Below are positions 1-5,588 of a stretch of 6,322 nt of DNA, piece by piece (the first letter of the stretch is position 1; every line of letters starts with the position of its first letter). A program made the position numbers and the translations under genes. Source of the stretch: Chlorobiota bacterium (GTDB lineage: Bacteria > Bacteroidota > Bacteroidia > Bacteroidales > JAADGE01); contig JAADEE010000305.1 in NCBI GenBank assembly GCA_013153575.1, positions 1 to 6,322 on the forward strand, given 5' to 3'. The notes under the pieces are model-generated. The model saw only the letters and a list, made by a program, of their open reading frames with translations. It made no database searches and was not told the origin of the DNA.

Positions 1-1050
1 ATCATTTAAACCTGAAATTTCAAATCCTTTTTCATAAGATTTTGGATAACCTCCTGAAACAAGTACAACATCTGCAAAATAACCATTTTCAAACTTTAAA
101 CTTACTCCTTTCAAATTACCTGATAGACACTTAGTTACAACTTTATACAAATCATTTTTCAAAGCAGGTAAAAGAACTTCTGTTTCGGGGTCGCCAAAAC
201 GTGCATTGTATTCAAGCAAATAAGGTTCGGCATCTTTTACCATAATTCCAAAATAAATCATGCCTTTATAATTCATCTTTTCGGCTTGTATTCCTTTTAA
301 AGTAGGATTAATAATTTTATCATGAATTTTCTGCATTAAACCTTTGCTAGCATCTTTTACAGGACTGTATGCTCCCATTCCTCCTGTGTTTGCACCTTTG
401 TCGCCATCAAGTAATTGCTTATGGTCTTGTGAAGTTTGCAGAAGTTTAATATTTTTCCCATCTGTAAATCCTATAATTGAAATTTCATCGCCTGCAATCT
501 TATCTTCAATAATAAAATCAACATCTTTTCCATAAGATTTTTCAAGTTCTTGCAATGCAATATCTGCTTCTGAAATTGATGAACAAACAAAAACACCTTT
601 TCCTGCGGCAAGTCCATCAAATTTAATTACTAAATCTCCTTGTTTTTCTTCTATAGTCTTTTTTGCATCGTTTATATTGCTAAAAATTTGAAATCCTGCT
701 GTTGCAATATTGTATTTTTGCATAAATTGTTTGGCAAATATTTTTGATGCTTCAAGTTGTGCTGCATTTTTATCAGGCCCGAAAACTTTAACTTCTTTAT
801 CTTTAAAATAATCAACAATGCCAGCTGCAAGATGTTGCTCAGGTCCTACAAAAATTAAATCTATTTCATTTTCTTTACAGAAAGTTTCAAGCTCTGCAAA
901 GTTTTCTGTATCAATATAATGACTATTTGGAATACCTCCGTTTCCCGAAAGGGTAAAAACATTTTTCCAACTTAATGATTGGGCAAATTTCCATGCTAAT
1001 GCGTGTTCTCTGCCTCCTGAACCTATTATTGCGACCTTATTTTGTTTCAT
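1..1050 (-). CDS. purD: Phosphoribosylamine--glycine ligase (GAR synthetase), C-terminus cut by the window edge
   Basis: PurD is the cytosolic ATP-grasp enzyme that joins glycine to 5-phosphoribosylamine to give GAR, step 2 of IMP synthesis. The frame is open from the ATG at 1050 to base 1, giving 350 residues. Relatives have about 420-430, so roughly 70-80 C-terminal residues lie outside. Visible family motifs are the N-terminal GSGGREHAL (10-18), VGPEQHLAAG (68-77), GPDKNAAQLEASK (91-103), the ATP-grasp stretch KFDGLAAGKGVFV (143-155), QDHKQLLDGDKGANTGGMGA (208-227) and the metal/ATP-binding EYNARFGDPETE (280-291). The start is right because the Rossmann-like first strand and glycine loop begin a few residues later, as in the family. 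It is the last gene of the cluster seen here. A 47-nt spacer of heptad repeats separates it from the S23-like gene, and no good Shine-Dalgarno sequence precedes the ATG. No frameshift or missing motif was seen in the 350 residues. Confidence 0.97.
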   Translation of the reverse strand, partial: MKQNKVAIIGSGGREHALAWKFAQSLSWKNVFTLSGNGGIPNSHYIDTENFAELETFCKENEIDLIFVGPEQHLAAGIVDYFKDKEVKVFGPDKNAAQLEASKIFAKQFMQKYNIATAGFQIFSNINDAKKTIEEKQGDLVIKFDGLAAGKGVFVCSSISEADIALQELEKSYGKDVDFIIEDKIAGDEISIIGFTDGKNIKLLQTSQDHKQLLDGDKGANTGGMGAYSPVKDASKGLMQKIHDKIINPTLKGIQAEKMNYKGMIYFGIMVKDAEPYLLEYNARFGDPETEVLLPALKNDLYKVVTKCLSGNLKGVSLKFENGYFADVVLVSGGYPKSYEKGFEISGLND

Positions 1051-1057
1051 TTTTTAC

Positions 1058-1106
1058 GAAGTTGAAAGTTTAAAGTATAAAGTTGAAAGTTAAATGGTTA
1101 AAGTGT
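1058..1106 (+). repeat. Left heptad array (AAAGTTG type)
   Basis: Seven consecutive 7-base units read on the plus strand: GAAGTTG, AAAGTTT, AAAGTAT, AAAGTTG, AAAGTTA, the degenerate AATGGTT, and AAAGTGT. The array fills most of the spacer before purD and runs over the stop codon of the S23-like gene (1098-1100), so that gene's last codons (KTL-stop) are repeat-derived. The units face the array at 1443-1475 on the other side of the gene. Bases 1065-1092 match the reverse complement of 1448-1475 at 24 of 28 positions, including 13 consecutive bases (AAAGTATAAAGTT, 1072-1084 against 1456-1468). Confidence 0.85.
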
Positions 1107-1442
1107 TTTTATTAATCCTGATAGTAACTTTGAAATTTCCAAAGTTAAATTATACAACTTTTCAAAATCTTCATTTGAAATTTTATTTAAATCTTTTGCC
1201 AAATATAGCATTGAACGAACTTCTGCAACAGAACCTTTTGATACAAAAAGGAAATACCTAAATTCATTATTTGATTTTCTTTCGAAACCTTCGGCAATAT
1301 TATTCATAACAGAAACTGCAGCTCTTTCAATTTGATTTTTGAAACCAAAATCCTTATGTTTTTCAAACAATTTATAAATAGAAATAACTAATATCCTACT
1401 TTTTTGCCAAGATAATATATCTTCAAATTTATGAATACCCAT
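1098..1442 (-). CDS. Four-helix-bundle protein of the S23 / 23S rRNA-intervening-sequence family
   Basis: This is a 114-residue protein of a length typical for the family (about 110-130). It shows the family pattern: an opening F-x-D-I-x-x-W-Q (FEDILSWQ, 6-13), then QIERAAVSVMNNIAEGFERK (37-56) with the conserved RAAVS..NIAEGF core, then NEFRYFL (59-65) and SKGSVAEVRSML (68-79). It is predicted all-helical, soluble, and without a signal peptide or membrane segment. Family members were found in ORFs inside 23S rRNA intervening sequences, and relatives include the Avd accessory protein of diversity-generating retroelements. Structurally studied relatives form pentamers, but the biological role of stand-alone copies is unknown and I assign none. 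The ATG at 1442 is preceded at 7-nt spacing by an AAAAGG that could act as a ribosome binding site and lies inside the right heptad array. The gene is co-oriented with the pur genes, with 40- and 47-nt gaps, and is probably co-transcribed. Confidence 0.93.
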   Translation of the reverse strand: MGIHKFEDILSWQKSRILVISIYKLFEKHKDFGFKNQIERAAVSVMNNIAEGFERKSNNEFRYFLFVSKGSVAEVRSMLYLAKDLNKISNEDFEKLYNLTLEISKLLSGLIKTL

Positions 1443-1475
1443 ACTTTTACCTTTTAACTTTATACTTTGTACTTT
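1443..1475 (-). repeat. Right heptad array, inverted relative to the left one
   Basis: Read on the minus strand, this spacer is AAAGTAC, AAAGTAT, AAAGTTA, AAAGGTA and then AAAGT directly abutting the ATG of the S23-like gene. It is the inverted partner of the array at 1058-1106. The AAAAGG inside it is the best Shine-Dalgarno-like sequence in the window, so the repeat appears to carry the translation signal of the gene it precedes. A run of eight T (1473-1480) on the plus strand ends it, just before the purC-purE stop. Confidence 0.8.
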
Positions 1476-1482
1476 TTTTTAA

Positions 1483-2868
1483 CTAATTCCTAATTTCCGT
1501 ATCATCCTCAATCAAGCTCTCTTTCATTGCATGAATATCCTTTGCCATTTGTTGTTTAAATTGTGGTATGTTTAAAGAACGAATTGCTGCCAAAGCTGCA
1601 TTATCAGGATGCACAACAGTAACTGCAGGTGTATTTGATGGCATTATTAATGATGAATTTATGTTAAGCATAATATCATCCTTTCCTGTAAAAGGCGGAC
1701 AATTTATAACAGGAACATTTAAGTTTGCTGCCAAAGCACCTCCCAAACCATTGGAACGACCTGCAATTGCAATTACCGAAATTGGCTCAATGCTATGATT
1801 AATTATTTCTGCAACTTGTACTAAACGTTCTCCGTTTTTATGTGCTGAAATTATTCGCATTTCAATATCAACATCAAATTTATTAAGATATGACTTAATC
1901 TTTTCGGCATGTTTAAAATCTGATTTTGAACCCATTATCATTGCAATATAGCCTGCTTTTATATAGCCTTTATGAAGTAAGTTTTGATAAATACGACTTG
2001 TAACATCAAAGTTTGAAATCGGCAAATCTTTACCAGTTATATCTTTATAAATATCTTTGTATCGTTTGGAAGTTTCTTCAATTACTTCCGTTGGAAGTAC
2101 ATCAGGCGTTTTGCCTTTTATTTTGTTTTTCAGCATCCATTGTCGCACAAATTCTTTATCTGCTTGAACTACATCTTCGGGTGATTTGTCATAATCTTCT
2201 TTTTTCCAAAAGCGTGATGAGTCAGGTGTATGAATTTCATCCATTAAAATAAGTTTGCCTTCGTAAAAACCAAACTCGTATTTTGTATCTACCAAAATAA
2301 TTCCTTTTTCTGCAAGAAAATCAGAACCATAAGCAAATAACTTTAATGAAATTTCTTTCATTTTCCGGTAAGTTGCAGCATCAACTAAACCTGTTTTAAT
2401 TATTTCTTCTTCTGAAATTTCGCTGTCAAATTCATCTTTTGTTGTAGGTGTTAAAATTGGCTCAGGAAACTTTTGGTTAAAACCAAGTCCATCAGGAACA
2501 GTTGCTCCGCTAAAAGTTCGTTGCCCTTTTTGGTAGCCTCTCCACATTGAGCCTGTAAGGTATGCTCTTACAATCATTTCAACTCTTATTGGTTGACATT
2601 CTTTTACAATGCTTATGTTATCATCAATTTGTTCAATAAAATGATTGTCGATAATATGATTTGTTTTTTTAAACCAGAAGTTAGTTAAAGTATTTATAAC
2701 TGCTCCTTTGTAAGGGATTGCACTATTCTCCAAGTTTTTGTTAAAAGCTGAAATTCTGTCGGTTACAACTATCATTCTTTTTTTGTCATTTATGCGGATG
2801 CTATCACGAACTTTACCTGCATGGATTTTTTTTAGTTGTGGACTTTCGAATTTTTCTAATGTATTCAT
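1483..2868 (-). CDS. purCE: Fused SAICAR synthetase (PurC) and class II AIR carboxylase (PurE), PAICS-like
   Basis: This is one continuous 461-residue frame with two domains. Residues 1 to about 303 are PurC, which ligates aspartate to CAIR with ATP. Motifs are GKVRD (18-22), VVTDRISAFN (34-43), RVEMIVRAYLTGSMWRGY (95-112), PEPILTPTTKDEFDSEIS (135-152), LVDTKYEFG (192-200) and MDEIHTPDSSRFW (209-221). Residues about 307-461 are PurE: MIMGSKSD (310-317), SAHK (341-344), AGRSNGLGG (369-377), NCPP (389-392), SSLIMPS (405-411). The GRSNGLG motif and SAHK mark class II PurE, as in animal PAICS and Treponema denticola PurE, which carboxylates AIR directly with CO2. Class I N5-CAIR mutases have SAHRTP and a GGAAHLPG loop at these places. 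Almost no linker separates the domains. The product thus probably performs steps 6 and 7 without PurK. The start at 2868 gives the usual PurC N-terminus. It lies 113 nt after purH. Domain identity is firm; the CO2 chemistry is inferred from motifs. Confidence 0.95.
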   Translation of the reverse strand: MNTLEKFESPQLKKIHAGKVRDSIRINDKKRMIVVTDRISAFNKNLENSAIPYKGAVINTLTNFWFKKTNHIIDNHFIEQIDDNISIVKECQPIRVEMIVRAYLTGSMWRGYQKGQRTFSGATVPDGLGFNQKFPEPILTPTTKDEFDSEISEEEIIKTGLVDAATYRKMKEISLKLFAYGSDFLAEKGIILVDTKYEFGFYEGKLILMDEIHTPDSSRFWKKEDYDKSPEDVVQADKEFVRQWMLKNKIKGKTPDVLPTEVIEETSKRYKDIYKDITGKDLPISNFDVTSRIYQNLLHKGYIKAGYIAMIMGSKSDFKHAEKIKSYLNKFDVDIEMRIISAHKNGERLVQVAEIINHSIEPISVIAIAGRSNGLGGALAANLNVPVINCPPFTGKDDIMLNINSSLIMPSNTPAVTVVHPDNAALAAIRSLNIPQFKQQMAKDIHAMKESLIEDDTEIRN

Positions 2869-2876
2869 TTTAGTAT

Positions 2877-2943
2877 AAAGTTTGTAAAGTTGAAAGATTA
2901 AAGTTAAAAGTTTGTAAAGGTTAAAGTTGAAAGTATAAATAAT
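2877..2943 (+). repeat. Heptad array in the purH/purC-purE spacer
   Basis: Plus-strand units are AAAGTTTGT, AAAGTTG, AAAGATT, AAAGTTA, AAAGTTTGT, AAAGGTT, AAAGTTG, AAAGTAT and AAATAAT. Bases 2877-2906 and 2907-2936 are two tandem 30-base copies (24/30 identical), each starting with the 9-base variant. The 11-mer AAAGTTGAAAG occurs here twice (2886, 2923) and once in the left array of the S23 unit (1079), so the arrays are related. The array occupies the leader of purC-purE. Confidence 0.8.
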
Positions 2944-2978
2944 CTGAACTTTTGCTTTCCTCTTTTACCTTTTGACTA
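2944..2978 (-). repeat. Short inverted heptad segment next to purH
   Basis: Read on the plus strand, this stretch is AACTTTT, GCTTTCC, TCTTTTA, CCTTTTG, ACTATTT, beginning at 2947. These are degenerate heptads in the opposite orientation to 2877-2943. The 12-mer CTTTTACCTTTT (2962-2973) is identical to 1444-1455, the part of the right array beside the S23-like start codon. The spacer therefore holds a left-type and a right-type end with no gene between them. Degeneracy and AT bias make this weaker than the other arrays. Confidence 0.5.
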
Positions 2979-2981
2979 TTT

Positions 2982-4589
2982 TTAGTGTTTAAAATGTCTA
3001 ATTCCTGTAAATATCATACTCACTCCAAGTTTGTTGCAGGTTTCAATTACAGATTTATCACGTATTGAGCCTCCGGGTTGCACAATGTTTTTTATTCCTT
3101 TTTCTGCTGCAAGTTCTACATTATCGGCAAACGGAAAAAATGCATCTGAAATTAAAATTGCATCTTTTATTTCTTCTTTATAGAATGCTTCAAAGTCTTC
3201 TTCTTTGCCTTTAAAATCTTGTTTAATAAATTCTTTTGCTTTTGAAAGTGCTAATTCTGTTGAAATTAATCGGTTTGGTTGTCCTGCTCCCATTCCCATT
3301 AAATGATAATTGCTACCTTTTTTTCTTACAATAGTAATAGCATTTGATTTTATGTTTTTTATTGCATTTAAACCAAATTCGATTATATCTTTATTTTGTT
3401 CTGTATCAAACTGTTGCTTTGTTACAAGTTCTAACTTTTCATATAACTTATTATCAATGTCTTGACTTAATAATGTTCCGTTTATGAAACGAAGGTCTTT
3501 ATATTCAGGAAGTTTTGTTAAATCATATTCAATTACACGAAGGTTTTTATGATGTTGCAAATACTCCAAAGCATCTTTTTCAATTTTTGGTGCAATTATG
3601 ACTTCAATAAATTTGCGTTTTGATTTATCCTCATTAGTTAATTGAAAAAACTCAACCGTTTCTTTTTTTAATGTTGTATTGAAAGCGATTATTGAGCCGA
3701 ATGCAGAAATTGGGTCGCCTTGCCAAGCAGTTTCTAAAACTTCTCTTTGATTATTGCCTTGTGCAAGTCCGCAAGGATTTGAATGTTTTACAACTGAGCA
3801 TGCAATTTGGGGCAAATCTTTTACAGAATTAACAGCCCCTGAAATATCAAGTATATTATTGAATGACAATTCTTTGCCATGCAGAATATTCATATCATGA
3901 TAAGTATTTTCAGCTTCTTTCATTCTGAAAAAATATGCTTTTTGATGTGAATTTTCGCCATATCGTAAAGTTTTACCATCTTTAAAATTTAACCTTAAAG
4001 ATAGTTTATTAGTTTGGGCATCCATTGCTTGTGCAATCATAGCATCATAATCTGCTGTGTGGTTGAATGCTTTGGTCATAAGTTCTTTTCTATACTCATA
4101 AGAAGTTGCTCCATTCAAACTTTCAAATTCATCAATAAAACTCTGATAATCTTCAACTTGTGTAAGAACATTAACGTATTTAAAATTCTTTGCTGCTGCA
4201 CGTATCATTGTTGGTCCTCCTATGTCGATGTTTTCAATTAGGGTTTCAAAACTTCCTTTTTTAAGTAAAACTTGCTCAAAAGGATAGAGATTGCAAACCA
4301 CCAAATCAATAGGTTCAATATTCAGTTTTTTTGCTTCTTCGGCATCTTTTTCTCTATCGTAAAGCAAAGCACTTTCAATATTGAAAGAAATTGTTTTCAT
4401 ACGTCCGCCAAATGCTTCGGGATTTTTTGTAACATCTGAAATATCTGTTACCTCAATTCCTGCTTCTTGCAAAGTTTTTTTTGTTCCTCCTGTTGAGATT
4501 ATTTCAACATTGTATTTTTTTAGGACTTTTGCTAAGTTTGTTATTCCTGTTTTGTTTGATACGCTTATTAGTGCTCTTTTAATTTGCAT
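2982..4589 (-). CDS. purH: Bifunctional AICAR transformylase / IMP cyclohydrolase
   Basis: PurH performs the last two steps of IMP synthesis: formylation of AICAR with 10-formyl-THF, then ring closure. At 535 residues it is full length for a bacterial PurH (about 510-540). The N-terminal MGS-like cyclohydrolase domain shows ALISVSNKTGI (6-16), STGGT (32-36), GGRMKT (61-66), VCNLYPFEQV (98-107) and ENIDIGGPTMIRAAAKN (119-135). The C-terminal transformylase domain shows LRYGENSHQKAYF (208-220), the catalytic-type VVKHSNPCG (266-274), DPISAFGSIIAFN (292-304), GMGAGQPNR (432-440), SDAFFPFAD (481-489), VQPGGSIRD (503-511) and the terminal TGIRHFKH. One oddity is that the usual KTLHPKxHGG loop after GGR is KTISFNIESA here; the Lys-Thr is kept. 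The ATG at 4589 gives the canonical N-terminus and is preceded by an A-rich stretch without a Shine-Dalgarno motif. It lies 93 nt downstream of purQ. Confidence 0.98.
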   Translation of the reverse strand: MQIKRALISVSNKTGITNLAKVLKKYNVEIISTGGTKKTLQEAGIEVTDISDVTKNPEAFGGRMKTISFNIESALLYDREKDAEEAKKLNIEPIDLVVCNLYPFEQVLLKKGSFETLIENIDIGGPTMIRAAAKNFKYVNVLTQVEDYQSFIDEFESLNGATSYEYRKELMTKAFNHTADYDAMIAQAMDAQTNKLSLRLNFKDGKTLRYGENSHQKAYFFRMKEAENTYHDMNILHGKELSFNNILDISGAVNSVKDLPQIACSVVKHSNPCGLAQGNNQREVLETAWQGDPISAFGSIIAFNTTLKKETVEFFQLTNEDKSKRKFIEVIIAPKIEKDALEYLQHHKNLRVIEYDLTKLPEYKDLRFINGTLLSQDIDNKLYEKLELVTKQQFDTEQNKDIIEFGLNAIKNIKSNAITIVRKKGSNYHLMGMGAGQPNRLISTELALSKAKEFIKQDFKGKEEDFEAFYKEEIKDAILISDAFFPFADNVELAAEKGIKNIVQPGGSIRDKSVIETCNKLGVSMIFTGIRHFKH

Positions 4590-4627
4590 TTGTTTAACTG
4601 TTTTAATGTTTAGTGCTTATTAGTTTT

Positions 4628-4690
4628 GACGCTGATTGCTATGATATTTTATGATTATTAATTTCATAAGCAATCATAAAAATCAGCGTC
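4628..4690. repeat. REP-like palindromic repeat over the purQ 3' end
   Basis: Perfect 10-base inverted ends, GACGCTGATT at 4628-4637 and AATCAGCGTC at 4681-4690, enclose a further imperfect stem (TATGAT and TTATGA against ATCATA and TCATAA) around an AT-rich loop. The right end overlaps the last codons of purQ and supplies its TGA stop (4683-4685). The 15-mer CTGATTTTTATGATT (minus strand, 4672-4686) recurs on the plus strand at 5517-5531. TTTTATGATTATTAA occurs at 4647-4661 and 5522-5536. These exact matches show that this palindrome and the one in the purL/purQ spacer belong to one family. No U-tract follows on either strand, so it is unlikely to be an intrinsic terminator. Confidence 0.8.
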
Positions 4691-5495
4691 CTATATGTTT
4701 AACAATGTTATCAAATATAACTTGCCCTGTATTTTCTCGTTCAATTTCTTTGCTCTCTCGTTTTAGTTTTGCCCAAGAAGGATTATTATAGAAACTTAAA
4801 TATGCTTCAGGATGTGGCATTAATCCAAATATTTGCCCTGTTGGGTCTGTTAGTCCTGCTATGCTAAATTCTGCTCCATTTGGATTTTTAGGATATTCAT
4901 CTGTTATGTTTCCGTCTTTATCGGCATAACTCAATGCAATTAAGTTATTATCAAGTATTTGCTTTCTTGTTGCATCATCTTTTATTACTAATTTTCCTTC
5001 TCCATGACGAACAGGAACAGGCAATAAATTAATTCCTTTCAAAAATGGTGTTTTTACATTTGGATTTACTTTGCAATATACCCAACGGTCTTCATATTTG
5101 TTAGAATTGTTTTGAACTAATGCTGTTTCAGGCTCAAAATCATTTTTAATATTTGGCAATAATCCTAATTGAACTAAAATTTGAAAACCATTGCAAATTC
5201 CCAAAATGTGCTTACCATTCTTTATGAATTTTTCAATTTCTTGAATAAAAGTTAGTCCACTTTGCATTTTTTTATATTTCACTTTGTTGGACATAACTTT
5301 TCCTGATGCAATATCATCACCAAATGAGAAACCTCCCGGAAAATTTAAGATGTCGAAATCATGCAAATTGTAAGTTCCATTCATTAATTCATTGAAATGT
5401 ATTATTGTAACTTCTGCTCCTGCATTTTTATACGCTGCTCCCATTTCTATTTCACAGTTTATGCCGAAACCTGTTAATATTAAACTTTTTATCAT
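4683..5495 (-). CDS. purQ: FGAM synthase glutaminase subunit
   Basis: PurQ is a class I glutamine amidotransferase that releases ammonia for PurL in the FGAR-to-FGAM reaction (step 4). The protein has 270 residues, longer than the roughly 225 of Bacillus-type PurQ and like the long form of other lineages that pair it with a larger PurL. Visible features are the N-terminal LTGFGINCE (7-15), NFPGGFSFGDDIASGK (51-66), the nucleophile Cys101 in LGICNGFQ (98-105), PVRHGEGK (161-168), and the catalytic His228 and Glu230 in MPHPE (226-230). All parts of the triad are present. The ATG at 5495 gives the standard start, and only A-rich sequence precedes it. It lies 93 nt after purL. Its last two sense codons (Gly-Arg) and stop fall within or beside a palindromic repeat, suggesting the original 3' end was altered by that repeat. 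Confidence 0.97.
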   Translation of the reverse strand: MIKSLILTGFGINCEIEMGAAYKNAGAEVTIIHFNELMNGTYNLHDFDILNFPGGFSFGDDIASGKVMSNKVKYKKMQSGLTFIQEIEKFIKNGKHILGICNGFQILVQLGLLPNIKNDFEPETALVQNNSNKYEDRWVYCKVNPNVKTPFLKGINLLPVPVRHGEGKLVIKDDATRKQILDNNLIALSYADKDGNITDEYPKNPNGAEFSIAGLTDPTGQIFGLMPHPEAYLSFYNNPSWAKLKRESKEIERENTGQVIFDNIVKHIGR

Positions 5496-5518
5496 TTTTT
5501 ATTTTTTTATTGAACACT

Positions 5519-5574
5519 GATTTTTATGATTATTAAGATTCATTATGATATTATCTTAATTTTTCATAAAAACC
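5519..5574. repeat. REP-like palindromic repeat in the purL/purQ spacer
   Basis: The left arm at 5519-5539 (GATTTTTATGA..TTAAGAT) pairs imperfectly with the right arm at 5553-5574 (ATCTTAA..TCATAAAAACC) around a 13-base loop. Its left part (5517-5531) is identical over 15 bases to the minus strand of the palindrome at the purQ 3' end. It sits in the 93-nt gap between purL and purQ. On the minus strand the hairpin is followed by an A-rich sequence without a U-tract, so it is not a typical terminator. It could affect RNA stability or relative expression of the two subunits, but that is only a possibility. Confidence 0.75.
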
Positions 5575-5588
5575 ATAATATAATAAAT

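Larger units (their letters stand above)
1058..1475 (-). other. Candidate composite unit: S23-like gene bounded by inverted heptad arrays
   Basis: The unit consists of a left array, the S23-like ORF and a right array in inverted orientation. It sits between two purine genes with which the S23 protein has no known link. The complementary ends would let the transcript form a stem closing a loop that contains the ORF. This recalls the intervening sequences of 23S rRNA genes, in which S23-family ORFs were first described and whose ends pair. What is seen is the gene and the inverted ends. That this is, or was, a mobile or excisable unit is inference. No transposase, no clear target-site duplication and no second gene-bearing copy is visible here. 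Confidence 0.35.

Noticed and set aside
1098..1442. Avd accessory gene of a diversity-generating retroelement
   Set aside because: Avd is a related four-helix bundle, but no reverse transcriptase, template repeat or variable repeat is seen in the window.
1568..1798. Plus-strand ORFs (for example 344-535, 1568-1798, 2013-2252, 4014-4241, 4381-4623, 5800-6018)
   Set aside because: They lie antisense to well-supported pur genes, have low-complexity or cysteine/phenylalanine-rich translations and show no family motifs, so they are shadows of the minus-strand genes.
2877..2943. CRISPR-like array
   Set aside because: The units are 7-9 bases with no unique spacers between them, and no cas gene is present. 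It is a short tandem repeat.
4590..4682. Bacteroidota-type promoter (TAnnTTTG) or purine riboswitch in a spacer
   Set aside because: I looked through all five spacers on the minus strand and found no TAnnTTTG with an upstream TTG, and no riboswitch-like conserved core. Regulation is probably upstream of purL, outside the window.
4628..4690. Intrinsic terminator after purQ
   Set aside because: The hairpin is strong but no U-tract follows on either strand, and the next gene purH is co-oriented. A repeat element explains it better.
5519..5574. Intrinsic terminator after purL
   Set aside because: On the minus strand the sequence after the stem is A-rich, not U-rich, and the stem is AT-rich and interrupted.
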